Part shown: piece by piece, positions 27,492-36,597 of the stretch
Position numbering within the stretch: the stretch's first letter is position 1
How the letters are laid out: each line of letters starts with the position of its first letter
Source of the DNA: an uncultured Lachnospiraceae bacterium
GTDB lineage: Bacteria > Bacillota > Clostridia > Lachnospirales > Lachnospiraceae
NCBI GenBank assembly: GCA_910577115.1
Contig: CAJTMC010000030.1
Span: 1-48,426 of the forward strand
Direction: 5' to 3'
DNA: 48,426 nt
Translations under genes and position numbers: made by a program
The notes under the pieces: model-generated
Databases searched by the model: none
Told to the model about the DNA's origin: nothing
Seen by the model: only the letters and a program-made list of their open reading frames with translations

Positions 27492-27637
27492 TAATTTTGT
27501 GAACTTTCTGTGAACTAACTCAAGGTGTGATATCTTGCTTTTAATGAATTTGTATAGCAGCTTCTTTTTGAAATGATTTATACTATACGGCTTTTTTATA
27601 TCGTTTACATTTCGTATGATTTTTATAACACATAAAA

Positions 27638-27668
27638 ACCTGCCTCAAAGCAAAGCTTCAAGACAGGT
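27638..27668 (-). terminator. Intrinsic terminator of the mgl operon
   Basis: On the minus strand a 14-bp stem with several G-U pairs (ACCTGTCTTGAAGC against GCTTTGAGGCAGGT) is followed by five T residues, 35 bases past the stop of the last gene. Confidence 0.75.
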
Positions 27669-27702
27669 CTGTTTTCTGCTATGAAAAAAGCATAATTTAC
27701 TT

Positions 27703-28086
27703 TTACGGCAGCCGCCATCCCGCATATAATGTCAGCGACTCTGTAACAATATCCTTGTTTATGTCCCAAGGTCTGGTCAAATCCTGATCCAAATACCAGC
27801 CGTCAAAGACATAGCCTTCTCTGACAGGCGGTTCCTGCACTTCTATCAGTTCCCCATACATAAGCTTTTGGCTTTCCACCGCCGTTCCTCCCAAAGAGTC
27901 AAAACGAACCACAAAGCCGGCATTAGACACCCCGATAGTCATGCACACCACAAGCGCCACAGCCAGCACAAGAATAATAATATTCAGTGATTTGACTGAT
28001 ATGTTTACTTTCGCATACAGTCCCCGCAACTGGCGCTGGGGAACTGTTTCTTTTTGTTCGAGTTCTTTCTTTTCCTGTTCCATCAT
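27703..28086 (-). CDS. Single-pass membrane protein with InlB B-repeat domain
   Basis: A 127-residue protein. The ATG at 28086 follows the mglC stop by one base and lacks a clear ribosome binding site, so translation is probably coupled to mglC; the longer frame lies inside mglC. The cytoplasmic N-terminus is acidic and Gln-rich. A hydrophobic helix (about residues 36-58, LNIIILVLAVALVVCMTIGV) follows. The outer part is one Listeria-Bacteroides/InlB B-repeat unit: VRFDSLGGTAVESQKLMYGE, then PPVREGYVFDGWYLDQDLTRPWD, then LYAGW. Such repeats occur in surface adhesins and protein-binding modules. Its place at the end of the mgl operon suggests a role with the transporter or merely shared regulation. 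Confidence 0.75.
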   Translation of the reverse strand: MMEQEKKELEQKETVPQRQLRGLYAKVNISVKSLNIIILVLAVALVVCMTIGVSNAGFVVRFDSLGGTAVESQKLMYGELIEVQEPPVREGYVFDGWYLDQDLTRPWDINKDIVTESLTLYAGWRLP

Positions 28087-28087
28087 A

Positions 28088-29104
28088 TTACTTGCGAACC
28101 AAATATTTACGCATATCAATCGCACAAGCGATCAAAATAATCAAACCCTTGATGATATAGAGCATATTTGCGTCTACCGCAAGGAAATTCAAGCCGGTAA
28201 AGATAATCTGCAGCAACAATACGCCTACCACAATACCGCTGATGCGTCCGATACCGCCGACAAACGATACGCCGCCGATAACGCATGCCGCAATCGCGTC
28301 ACACTCGTAATTAAGGCCTGTGTTTGCGTTTGCCGAAGCGATACGCGCGCCGTCCAAAAATCCGGTAATGCCATACATCATTCCGGCAAGCATAAATACC
28401 ATGATAATGGTGCGGGTAACATTAACGCCGGACACGTTCGCCGCTTCCTCGTTTGAGCCGACAGCGAACATATTTTTTCCAAAGGTCGTCTTGTTCCAAA
28501 TAATCCACATTACAACGGTTAAAATCAAAGAATAAAGCACATACTTCGGAACCGCCACCCCTCCGATGCTAAAAAGGGTACCCGTTACAAACGTGCGGTA
28601 ATTGTCTGCAAGTCCGCTCAACGTCTGACCGTTGTTCACGCCGCGCATTAAGTACATCAGAATGACGCCGTACACAATCAGCTGCGTTGAGAGCGTTACA
28701 ATAAACGGATGCAGCTTAAACTTCGCCACACTAAAACCGTTTACAAAGCCCACAAGCGCACCCACTGCGAGAACCAAAAGGAGCACAAGCGGAAGCGGTA
28801 CCGCACTTGTCATATTCGGGAATACCTTAAAAACAGTTGTCAGCAAAGAGGCAGAGATACATGCCGTCAGACCGACAACGCGGCCAGCCGAAATATCCGT
28901 TCCGGTCAGCACAATACAACCTCCAATTCCCAACGCAATCGGCAGCTTTGCCGCCGTCAGGGATATAATATTTACAATGGAAGGAATTCCCAAGAAAGTG
29001 GGACGCATAATCGTGATGTACACGACTGCTATCGCAATAATGATATACATGGCATTATTGAGCAGAATGTCCCCGACTTTTTTTAATTTATCTTTTTCAG
29101 CCAC
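28088..29104 (-). CDS. mglC: Galactose/methyl-galactoside-type ABC permease MglC
   Basis: A 338-residue inner-membrane permease of the BPD_transp_2 family. It starts at a GTG preceded by AGGAGG; an ATG in between is out of frame. About ten hydrophobic segments are visible. Typical features include GGCIVLTGTDISAGRVVGL near residue 62 and the cytoplasmic loop FGKNMFAVGSNEEAANVSGV (about residues 208-227), which contacts the ATPase. The sequence AACVIGGVSFVGGIGRISG near 270 is also characteristic. It works with the ATPase and binding protein just upstream in the same operon. Substrate identity (galactose or glucose class) follows mainly from the binding protein. Confidence 0.88.
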   Translation of the reverse strand: MAEKDKLKKVGDILLNNAMYIIIAIAVVYITIMRPTFLGIPSIVNIISLTAAKLPIALGIGGCIVLTGTDISAGRVVGLTACISASLLTTVFKVFPNMTSAVPLPLVLLLVLAVGALVGFVNGFSVAKFKLHPFIVTLSTQLIVYGVILMYLMRGVNNGQTLSGLADNYRTFVTGTLFSIGGVAVPKYVLYSLILTVVMWIIWNKTTFGKNMFAVGSNEEAANVSGVNVTRTIIMVFMLAGMMYGITGFLDGARIASANANTGLNYECDAIAACVIGGVSFVGGIGRISGIVVGVLLLQIIFTGLNFLAVDANMLYIIKGLIILIACAIDMRKYLVRK

Positions 29105-29170
29105 AGTTCATACCTCCTGTCCTAATAAATATAACGCTTGTGATAAACCGTCATACACAATGCCCGTTCC

Positions 29171-30715
29171 TTATGCATACTTCGCAGCGAGTGTCATAAT
29201 CTCCTCCTGCGTTGTCGTTTTGGCGTCCACTTCGCCGGCAAGCTGTCCGCCTGACATCACCAAAATCCGGTCGCACACGCCCAAAAGCTCCGGCATTTCG
29301 GAAGAAACCATGATAACGGTTTTTCCCGCCTTCGCCAAATTCAGAATGAGCTGGTAAATCTCGTACTTTGCACCTACGTCAATTCCACGCGTCGGCTCGT
29401 CAAGCAGCAGAACCTCTGGATCAGTCAAAAGCCAGCGCGCTAAAATAACCTTCTGCTGATTACCGCCGGATAGCGAACGAATCTGTGTTTTCTGCGTCGG
29501 TGTCTTTGTGCGCATTGCCTTGATTCCCCACTCCGTCGATTCCGCAAGCTTTTTATCACTCAAAAACGGTATCCCCTTATAGCGGTATTTTCGCAGACTT
29601 GATATGGTCGTATTCGCCTGAATATCACGAATGGCAAAAATTCCGGTTGCACGGCGCTCCTCCGTCAGCATTGCAAATTTGTTTGCAATCGATTCCCTCG
29701 CGTTTCGGTTCTGAACCCGCTTTCCATGCAGATAGATTTCACCGCTCTTGCGCGTTGCAATGCCAAAAATATTTTCCAAAAGCTCTGTTCGTCCCGAACT
29801 GTCCAAGCCTGCCACACCCAAAACCTCTCCTTTGTTTGCGACAAAAGAAACGTCCTTGAGCTTGGAGTACATCGCCGAGAGTGACTTGACCTCCAAAAGC
29901 GGCTCTCCAACCTCATTGTCCTTTTCCGGATAACGGTTTGTCAGCTCGCGCCCAACCATCAGCTTGATAATCTCGTTCATGGTGAGGGATTTTGCCGGAC
30001 GTGTCGCAATCCATTGTCCGTCACGCATAATGGTTACCTCGTCGGAAATCCGCAAAATCTCTTCCATTTTGTGCGAGATATAAATAATGCCGCAGCCACG
30101 GTCGCGCAGCATGTTAATAATTCTGAATAAATGTTCTACTTCTTCCTCCGTAAGGGAGGATGTCGGCTCGTCAAACACGATTACCTTAGACTGATAGGAT
30201 ACCGCCTTGGCAATCTCGACCATCTGCCTTTGGGACACCGGCATGGTGCTCATAATCCGTTTCGGATCTACATTGATTTCCAAATCGGCAAAGACCTTCT
30301 TTGTTTCGTCGTACATCTTTTTCTCACTGGTGAGTGGACACCAGCCTGATATTCTAGGAAAACGCCCCAGCCACATATTGTCCATGACGTTACGCTTCAA
30401 CGCCTGATTTAACTCCTGATGCACCATCGCCACGCCGTTCTCAAGCGCCTCTTTGGAGGTCTTAAATTCCACTTTCTTTCCCTCCAGATAGATGTCACCT
30501 CTGTCCTTTGAGTACACACCGAACAGACATTTCATCAGAGTCGATTTGCCGGCTCCGTTCTCTCCCATCAGAGCATGAACCGTCCCCGCTTTTACGGTTA
30601 AAGATACGTTGTCAAGCGCCTTGACGCCGGGAAATTCTTTACAAATTCCCTCCATTTTCAGAAGGACATTTTGATTTCCGTCTTTTACGGAAGCATTTGT
30701 CTCTTGCATAGTCAT
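29171..30715 (-). CDS. mglA: Sugar ABC transporter ATPase MglA, two-domain
   Basis: A 514-residue double ATPase typical of MglA/RbsA proteins. The start at 30715 is chosen for the AGGAGG site five bases upstream; an earlier start would lie 18 codons upstream without a site. First half: Walker A MGENGAGKST, signature region PVSQRQMVEIAKA and Walker B VIVFDEPTSSL. Second half: a degenerate Walker A (GLDSSGRTELLENI, lacking the usual Lys), signature RSLSGGNQQKVILA and Walker B VLLLDEPTRGIDVGAK. The degenerate second P-loop is normal for this family. It drives import through MglC. Confidence 0.92.
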   Translation of the reverse strand: MTMQETNASVKDGNQNVLLKMEGICKEFPGVKALDNVSLTVKAGTVHALMGENGAGKSTLMKCLFGVYSKDRGDIYLEGKKVEFKTSKEALENGVAMVHQELNQALKRNVMDNMWLGRFPRISGWCPLTSEKKMYDETKKVFADLEINVDPKRIMSTMPVSQRQMVEIAKAVSYQSKVIVFDEPTSSLTEEEVEHLFRIINMLRDRGCGIIYISHKMEEILRISDEVTIMRDGQWIATRPAKSLTMNEIIKLMVGRELTNRYPEKDNEVGEPLLEVKSLSAMYSKLKDVSFVANKGEVLGVAGLDSSGRTELLENIFGIATRKSGEIYLHGKRVQNRNARESIANKFAMLTEERRATGIFAIRDIQANTTISSLRKYRYKGIPFLSDKKLAESTEWGIKAMRTKTPTQKTQIRSLSGGNQQKVILARWLLTDPEVLLLDEPTRGIDVGAKYEIYQLILNLAKAGKTVIMVSSEMPELLGVCDRILVMSGGQLAGEVDAKTTTQEEIMTLAAKYA

Positions 30716-30800
30716 TCTCGCCTCCTGATTCCCAAATTTCTTATTCTTGATAAGACCAAACGCCGACACGCTCCGCGAATCGGCTTATTAGATTAAGAAA

Positions 30801-30826
30801 TGCAGCCGCACCGAAGTACGGCTGCA
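30801..30826 (-). other. Intercistronic UUCG-capped stem-loop between mglB and mglA
   Basis: On the minus strand an 11-bp stem (TGCAGCCGTAC/GTGCGGCTGCA) is capped by C-UUCG-G, one of the most stable RNA tetraloops. A T-run after it is weak. A second hairpin (GCCGA/TCGGC, 30762-30784) follows. Such stems usually protect the upstream mRNA and raise expression of the binding protein over the ATPase and permease. Confidence 0.75.
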
Positions 30827-30880
30827 CTGTCAATAGCTGATATACTGTCTACAACCCGCGAAATTGGGCGCCAGCACAAT

Positions 30881-32062
30881 TTATTGTCCTGTATAAGTAG
30901 CATAAGGAATATTTACACGCCATGTTCCAACTACATTTTCAGCCTCAACACCGTCAAATGCTTCTTTTCCGCCCATATAGTTCTGTGCGATTGTTGCGAT
31001 GGTGTTTGCCATTCCGTCTGCATCCTGCTTAATTGTTCCAATCATGGAACCTGCCGAAATCGCATCCTTTGCAGCATCCGTTGCGTCTACGCCGAATACC
31101 GGAATAACAGTTGCGCCTTCCTTGTTGTAGCCTGCATTCTGCAAAGCCGTAATTGCGCCGATTGCCATTTCGTCATTGTTTGCAATAACAAGCTCTACCA
31201 TATTGCCGTTTGCCTCGCTGTACTGAGACATCAGTGTCTGCATATACTCGGTTGCTGCTGCTGAAGACCATGCACCTGCCTGATCTACGAGATACTTGTT
31301 GCTGTTTGCGCTGTCATAAAAGCTGAGTGCCGGCTTTCCTGCCGCTTCCAAAATCGCATCTGCGTCTTCCTGACCGTACTGTGTACGTGCGTCTGCCTCT
31401 GCGTTGCCTTCCTGACCCTTGAACATAACATAAGAAATTGTACCGTCGCCGTTCAAATCAAGTGTATCATAGTTCTCTACCAGATAGTTTCCGATCATCT
31501 CGCCCTGCATGTGGCCTGCCATCTCATAGTCCGTACCTACAAATACGCACTTGTCAGAGCTTGTAACAGCCTCTTCGCTTACGGAACGGTTGAAGAAAAT
31601 AACCGGAACGCCGTTTGCCTGGCTGATGATGTTCTTTGCTGCGTCGTCAGAACCTGTATCAACTAAGTTTACAACCAACACTGTTGCACCCTGTGCAAGC
31701 GCTGTCGTAACCTGCTCAGACTGTGTTGTCTGGCTGTTGTTGCTGTCGTAATCCTGATATGAAACGCCTGCTGCGTCAAGTGCAGAATCCAATGCCGCAC
31801 GCACGCTTGAAATGTATGTATCGCCGTAAGTGTAGTAGAATACTGCCACACTGCCTTCCAAAGCCACTGCGTCGCCGCTGTCGTCATTTGCTGCTGTGGT
31901 TTCTGCCGGAGCTGCCGGTTCCGCCGGAGCTGCAGCGTTGTTATCGTTGCTGACTGTGCTACCTCCTGCAGCGTTGTCATTGCCTCCTCCGCAAGCTGTC
32001 AAAGCGACTAACATGGTTACGGAAAGAAGAATGCAAAGAATCTTTTTTTGTAACTTTCCCAT
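30881..32062 (-). CDS. mglB: Galactose/glucose-binding lipoprotein MglB
   Basis: A 393-residue periplasmic-binding-protein-like lipoprotein. The signal peptide ends in a lipobox LVALTAC (Cys at about residue 24), so it is anchored to the outer face of the membrane. A ~45-residue Ala/Asn/Pro-rich linker follows, then the two-lobed Peripla_BP_4 sugar-binding domain. DLNGDGTISYV (about residue 200) is the EF-hand-like calcium loop seen in E. coli MglB, and IANNDEMAIGAITALQNAGY and PVFGVDATDAAKDAI are family motifs. These support galactose/glucose rather than ribose. It is first in the operon and has its own promoter (32116-32144), an AGGAGG site, and a downstream stem-loop that should favour its expression. 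Confidence 0.92.
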   Translation of the reverse strand: MGKLQKKILCILLSVTMLVALTACGGGNDNAAGGSTVSNDNNAAAPAEPAAPAETTAANDDSGDAVALEGSVAVFYYTYGDTYISSVRAALDSALDAAGVSYQDYDSNNSQTTQSEQVTTALAQGATVLVVNLVDTGSDDAAKNIISQANGVPVIFFNRSVSEEAVTSSDKCVFVGTDYEMAGHMQGEMIGNYLVENYDTLDLNGDGTISYVMFKGQEGNAEADARTQYGQEDADAILEAAGKPALSFYDSANSNKYLVDQAGAWSSAAATEYMQTLMSQYSEANGNMVELVIANNDEMAIGAITALQNAGYNKEGATVIPVFGVDATDAAKDAISAGSMIGTIKQDADGMANTIATIAQNYMGGKEAFDGVEAENVVGTWRVNIPYATYTGQ

Positions 32063-32115
32063 AATTGTGTACCTCCTTTTAAGTGGTTTGTTGATTAGTA
32101 ATAATGTATAAAAAA

Positions 32116-32144
32116 ATTATATCTGATATTACATCATTTGTAAA
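32116..32144 (-). promoter_or_regulatory. Sigma-A promoter of the mgl operon
   Basis: On the minus strand, TTTACA (32144-32139) and TATAAT (32121-32116) are separated by 17 bp, about 55 bases upstream of mglB. I did not recognise a catabolite (cre) operator. Confidence 0.75.
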
Positions 32145-32279
32145 GGATTACTTAATCTTTTTTCAGAATTTTCTTTAAATATATAAAAATAGCAGATTTT
32201 TCCTTCTTATTTCGTATTAAATTTTAGTAATCCCAACAAAATGTACTTCGACCAAGTTCCCCGAGCCAAAGAGGCATAT

Positions 32280-33488
32280 TTAACAGCCCTCTCTCTGTCC
32301 ATACCGCACATTCTCATATTTTACATGAAGCCGTTTCATGTCCTCGTCCTCAAAAAGTCCTGCATTTTTCTCAAGCTCCGACGGGGACTCATACGGTGCC
32401 GGAATTTCTTTTCGATGCTTCCTAATCGTCCGCCTGTATATACGCCTGATACGCTCCGCCTCACTGTCTGCCTTAACGCCGCGCCTTAAGGCAAGCCGTT
32501 CTTCCTTTTGCAAAGACTCGTCGTCAAGCTCCTCCACCTTGTCACCATTTTCGTCAAAGCTGTCCCGAAACTCCAAAAAGACCTGCCGGAACATTTTCAC
32601 TGCCCAATGAGCCATAAACATCACGAATCCTGCTATGGAAATCCACCCAAGATATGTCCAAAACTTCGAAGGCTCCGGAATCGGCTCTCCTTCATGCAAC
32701 ATCATAACCCAGTCATCACCTGCATAGCCATCCCCGCCTGTCTGCGGCGCAGCCATTGGCTGGTATTCTACATACTGCATATTATCAGACCATGTCCGGA
32801 TATCCGTATAACGCCGCTGCCCTGCAAGGAAAAACGAAGGCAGCATTGCAATCAATACCAGCAAAGCGAAAAGTCCTGCCATTGCCGCACTGATTGTATA
32901 AAGCCTTTTTCGCGGAATGCTTTTCGTCCGCTTGTTTAACCCAAGGTAATGATTGGTTTCTGTGATGTAGGTGTACGCAAGTGCGACAAAAAAATAAATT
33001 GCCCCGTTCCAAAACGCGATATCGCAAAGGGTTTTGGAATAAAAAATAATGCCAATCAGGTACATCACCGCAAAGTACCATAGAAATCCAAGCGACGGCT
33101 GATTTATCAGGCTAATGGCAGGCGCCGCGTAAAGGTCGTCCTCCCGCTGCTGTCTTGCCAGCCTTAATCGTTCCCGAAAGCGGATTAAGCCGGCAAACAG
33201 GCTTTCTGCTATTATCACAATCGAATAAAGGACTCCGCTGCCGCCAAAAAACAACCGGATTACGCCCCATAACGCCAAAGTCACTGCAATGCAGGAAAAC
33301 AGGTAAGCGCCAAGATTTTTCAGACGGCGCACTGCGATTTCCGTCACCATGATTGGAATGAAAATTAACAGACATTTCAGATAGAGCATTCCTTCGCCGT
33401 CCGCGTCCTGAAGCTCCGCAATTGCATACAAAAGCGGCAGTACAAGCATTGCAATCAGTGTCGCATGAAGATAAGTCAGCAGTTTCAT
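32280..33488 (-). CDS. Membrane protein with DUF4129-like C-terminus
   Basis: A 402-residue protein with about seven hydrophobic helices. One is near the N-terminus (LHATLIAMLVLPLLYAI), others lie before residue 175 and around 205-225. A single late helix is near 285-302. The cytoplasmic C-terminus (about 330-395) contains RRIYRRTIRKHRKEIPAP followed by ESPSELEKN, reminiscent of the DUF4129 domain that ends transglutaminase-like proteins in MoxR operons. Here no transglutaminase domain precedes it. It overlaps the DUF58 gene by 4 bp (ATGA), so it is the last gene of a three-gene operon. Function unknown; a role in cell-envelope maturation is inferred from the operon type. Confidence 0.65.
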   Translation of the reverse strand: MKLLTYLHATLIAMLVLPLLYAIAELQDADGEGMLYLKCLLIFIPIMVTEIAVRRLKNLGAYLFSCIAVTLALWGVIRLFFGGSGVLYSIVIIAESLFAGLIRFRERLRLARQQREDDLYAAPAISLINQPSLGFLWYFAVMYLIGIIFYSKTLCDIAFWNGAIYFFVALAYTYITETNHYLGLNKRTKSIPRKRLYTISAAMAGLFALLVLIAMLPSFFLAGQRRYTDIRTWSDNMQYVEYQPMAAPQTGGDGYAGDDWVMMLHEGEPIPEPSKFWTYLGWISIAGFVMFMAHWAVKMFRQVFLEFRDSFDENGDKVEELDDESLQKEERLALRRGVKADSEAERIRRIYRRTIRKHRKEIPAPYESPSELEKNAGLFEDEDMKRLHVKYENVRYGQREGC

Positions 33489-34612
33489 ACGCGCTCCACC
33501 TCCCTGACCAATACACGCATTCCGTTTGGCATCGGTTCTTTTGTGTGTGCAAACTGCTGTTCTCCGCGATAAACCGTTTCAATTACAAGAATGGCGTAAT
33601 CTTTTGATTGTATCTTTAATATATTCCAAAGTGTTTCATCAGGATTTTTTGTAATCACAATGAAAAGCGTATCGTCAGTCAACTTTTCCTGTGTTTCTTT
33701 CTTCCCTGTGACAAGCTCCGAAAACGCGGTTGTCCCCTTTGCGGCGTCATAGTCTGCGAGCATACGCTCAAGTTCAATTAGTATACTCTTTTTGTTTGTG
33801 GGCAAAATCCATTCTCCGCTATCTTTGCTGTTCCATGCAAAACCTGTTTCGATTCCCTGTCTTAACAGTTTTCTTACAAGTGTTGCCGCAATGGCAATGT
33901 TCTCCTCGACCAGCGCTTCCTGTTTTAAGATTCCCGTATCTGCAACGTCCAAAAAAATCATGACCTTTTGCGACTGTACGGAGTCAAACGTATTGACCAT
34001 GAGTGCGCCGGTTTTTGCGCTCGCCTTCCAGTTGATGGTTTTCATCGGATCGTCTGTCGTGTAACCGCGGATTGTGCGGAATGCGAACGGATCCTCATAC
34101 AGTCTTTTTGCGCATTGGAGCGTACCCAGCATACGCTCGCAAACGGTCATAATTTCTGACACATCTGTCATTTTTGCATAGACATAAATCGACGCGTCCG
34201 TTTCAATTCCCACACTGTAGCTTTTTTTGTATAGCAGGGTATGTGTTGTAAGATCAGCGTCGCTTACCGCATAATGCCCGCGCTTTTTGCAGTTGACGGC
34301 AATCTCTCTTGTGATCCGCTGTCTGCCAAGTATGGAAAACACATCTCTTTTGTATATGAAGTCGCTGACACTTGTATTTTCGGTGTCGGCAAAGTCCAGC
34401 TCCTTTTTGGTGTGAAAGCCCACCTCCAAGACAGGCAGCGGCGTCCGCTTTCTATTTTCAATGACCTCGTAAAGCTTTGTCTGTCCGCCGGCATAGAGCG
34501 CGTCGGTGTCGAACCAGAGCTTTACGTCCACATCTTTGATCCAGACCTTTTTATAATAGAAATCCCATAAGACGCCGACTATGGCAATTCCAAGCAATAA
34601 AAACAGAAACAT
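33485..34612 (-). CDS. DUF58 domain protein (MoxR operon partner)
   Basis: A 375-residue protein. An N-terminal hydrophobic segment (LFLLLGIAIVGVLWDFYY) anchors it, followed by a beta-rich domain. The DUF58 core is clear at about residues 178-205: FRTIRGYTTDDPMKTINWKA then SAKTGALMVN. The vWA-like C-terminal part (VMIFLDVADTG near residue 220) lacks a full metal-binding DxSxS motif at that point. DUF58 proteins are partners of MoxR AAA ATPases in chaperone-like operons. Its start lies two bases after the moxR stop. Confidence 0.85.
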   Translation of the reverse strand: MFLFLLLGIAIVGVLWDFYYKKVWIKDVDVKLWFDTDALYAGGQTKLYEVIENRKRTPLPVLEVGFHTKKELDFADTENTSVSDFIYKRDVFSILGRQRITREIAVNCKKRGHYAVSDADLTTHTLLYKKSYSVGIETDASIYVYAKMTDVSEIMTVCERMLGTLQCAKRLYEDPFAFRTIRGYTTDDPMKTINWKASAKTGALMVNTFDSVQSQKVMIFLDVADTGILKQEALVEENIAIAATLVRKLLRQGIETGFAWNSKDSGEWILPTNKKSILIELERMLADYDAAKGTTAFSELVTGKKETQEKLTDDTLFIVITKNPDETLWNILKIQSKDYAILVIETVYRGEQQFAHTKEPMPNGMRVLVREVERV

Positions 34613-34614
34613 GT

Positions 34615-35565
34615 TTACCTCTTTTTCCAGTCCTCCGTTGGCAGTTCCACACTGTTTAAAAGTCCGTTGACAAAGCTTTCCTTCTGCGATTCCTCAAGCT
34701 CTCCGATAAACCGGTGGCAAAGCACAGGCGCCGCTACTGTTTGAATGTCCTCGGGCACGACGTAATCGCGTCCTTCCACAAGTGCATAGCCTTGTGCCGC
34801 GCGCAGAAACGCAAGCGTTCCGCGCGGACTTACCCCCTGCCATGAAGACGCTGCGCTTTGCTTGTTTTTTCTCGTTGCCTGCACGAGTGACACGATGTAA
34901 TTTCTCAAATCATCATGCACGAAGATTTCCCTGCACGATTTTTGAAGCTGCCGAATGTCCTCCGCCGTACATACTGCGCTGATTTGCGACAGCGGTTCGG
35001 CGCTGATAAAGCGGTCTATCAGCTTGCGCTCCTCGTCCGCGCTCATGCCGCCCATGTTGATTTTCATCATAAAACGGTCAAGCTGTGCCTCGGGGAGTGG
35101 AAAGCAGCCGATTGTTTCCACAGGGTTTTGCGTGGCGATGACGAAAAACGGCGGTTCCAATTCCCTCGTTTCCCCGTCTACCGTCACCTGTCGTTCCGCC
35201 ATGCACTCAAGCAGGCTCGACTGCGTGCGCGGCGTTGCCCGATTGATTTCGTCTGCCAAGAGGATATTTGTGAATACAGGGCCTTCTTTAAAGGTAAACG
35301 CGCCTTTTTCCTGATTAAAAAATGACAGTCCTGTCACATCGCTCGGAAGTAAATCCGGCGTAAACTGCACGCGCTCAAAACGGCACCCCATTGACTTTGC
35401 AAGCGATTTCGCAAGCACTGTCTTTCCGGTACCGGGGACGTCCTCTAAAAGGACATGTCCGCCTGCCGCGAGCGACGCGAGCAGCAGGCGCGTGACCTCG
35501 CGCCTGCCGATGATTACTTTTGCGATGTTTTCTTCTATTTTGGAAAGTACTTCATTTGTCTGCAT
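34615..35565 (-). CDS. MoxR family AAA+ ATPase
   Basis: A 316-residue ATPase. The start at 35565 follows AGGAGG; the upstream ATG in the same frame has no site of its own. Walker A is GTGKTVLAKSLAKSM (about residues 45-60), Walker B LLADEINRATP, sensor 1 IATQNPVE, and the arginine-containing LPEAQLDRFMMK and SPRGTLAFLRAAQGYAL near 245-265 are typical of MoxR. It probably acts as a chaperone-like remodelling ATPase for the DUF58 and membrane proteins encoded downstream. Confidence 0.9.
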   Translation of the reverse strand: MQTNEVLSKIEENIAKVIIGRREVTRLLLASLAAGGHVLLEDVPGTGKTVLAKSLAKSMGCRFERVQFTPDLLPSDVTGLSFFNQEKGAFTFKEGPVFTNILLADEINRATPRTQSSLLECMAERQVTVDGETRELEPPFFVIATQNPVETIGCFPLPEAQLDRFMMKINMGGMSADEERKLIDRFISAEPLSQISAVCTAEDIRQLQKSCREIFVHDDLRNYIVSLVQATRKNKQSAASSWQGVSPRGTLAFLRAAQGYALVEGRDYVVPEDIQTVAAPVLCHRFIGELEESQKESFVNGLLNSVELPTEDWKKR

Positions 35566-35872
35566 ATTTGCCTCCTGTTTTTGCATCTAAATATCTAAGA
35601 AAAATATATAGCATTTACTTTATGACTTTGTCCTTCAAACTCTTATAGCTGTATCAAAGTCTACCGCATAAACAGATTCAACTATTTATATGACGTCTGC
35701 CATTTCCAGTCTGCTTTGATACAGGTGTATCGTATAAAATAACTTTATTAAAAATATATACCATGATACCTTGTTAGTCAATTCAGATACGAATTGATTG
35801 CCCTGTAACATGCTTATGGCAAAGAAAGCTTCCTTCACTTTGGCAGTAAGTTATGCTTAAACGAACATTTAA
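35566..35872. other. Intergenic region with a long 11-bp inverted repeat
   Basis: About 300 bases with no credible gene. The main structure is an inverted repeat with perfect 11-bp arms, CTGTATCAAAG (35649-35659) and CTTTGATACAG (35714-35724), enclosing 54 bases. It lies in the region upstream of moxR. A clear promoter for moxR was not identified; TATATA at around 35598 has no good -35 partner. Confidence 0.6.
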
Positions 35873-35902
35873 AAAGGACTACGGTATTCGCCGTAATCCT
35901 TT
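35873..35902 (-). terminator. Intrinsic terminator after the zinc-ribbon operon
   Basis: On the minus strand AAAGGATTACGG pairs with CCGTAGTCCTTT (one G-U pair) across a 6-nt loop and is followed by T residues, ten bases after the stop. Confidence 0.8.
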
Positions 35903-35911
35903 GGGGACAAT

Positions 35912-36589
35912 TTACTTTTGTGATTCTATATAAGGAAATTTTTCTTTAACTAACTCTTCTGTATATGTCTCCAAAATAATTGCATACCCTTGGGATGTTA
36001 AATAGTAATCCAGATCGTATTTTGTACTATTAACATATTCGGAATTGAACATACTATACATAATATTGCCTCTTATATTATTGATATACTTTCCAATTTC
36101 TGAATCATTATTTATTTCTAGTGCTTCAAAGTTTTCCGTTGGATTTTTCATTTTATTAACTAATTCCCTTAAAGAATTATAATCGCCATTATGCAATTTA
36201 TCATTAATATCGTTTATTGCTTCATAATATGCATATGCATCAGGATACACTTTTCTATCATAATCCAATATTTCACGTTGCTTTGATACATCATAATGCA
36301 ATTCCTCTAATGCATCATAATTTTTTTGAATGCTGTCAAAATCAAGAACCGCATAAAATTCATCTATTTGTACTAACAAACTTTCAATCTGTACCTGCCG
36401 TTTTTCTGCTTGTATCTTTTGATACTGTTTCGTGCCATAAAATACACCAACACAGACAATAAGAAGCAATATAACTATAATGACTGGCAAAATAAACTTA
36501 TTTTTCTTTATTCGTCTATTACAGTGTGGACATCTTTTTGCTTCTTCTGAAATATCCTTCCCACAGCTGGGACAATTAATAAGCGCCAT
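35912..36589 (-). CDS. Zinc-ribbon single-pass membrane protein, unknown function
   Basis: A 225-residue protein. Residues 1-30 form a zinc ribbon (CPSCGK and CPHCNR, two CxxC pairs). A hydrophobic helix (about 32-52, FILPVIIVILLLIVCVGVFY) follows, then a ~170-residue outer domain rich in Asp, Glu, Tyr and Asn with helical stretches. I do not recognise the outer domain. It begins 8 bp after the related gene at 36598, so they form a two-gene operon; the shared N-terminal design suggests a common partner. It is AT-rich relative to its neighbours. Zinc-ribbon-plus-helix proteins of this type are common, poorly known proteins in Lachnospiraceae. Confidence 0.7.
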   Translation of the reverse strand: MALINCPSCGKDISEEAKRCPHCNRRIKKNKFILPVIIVILLLIVCVGVFYGTKQYQKIQAEKRQVQIESLLVQIDEFYAVLDFDSIQKNYDALEELHYDVSKQREILDYDRKVYPDAYAYYEAINDINDKLHNGDYNSLRELVNKMKNPTENFEALEINNDSEIGKYINNIRGNIMYSMFNSEYVNSTKYDLDYYLTSQGYAIILETYTEELVKEKFPYIESQK

Positions 36590-36597
36590 TTGCTCAC

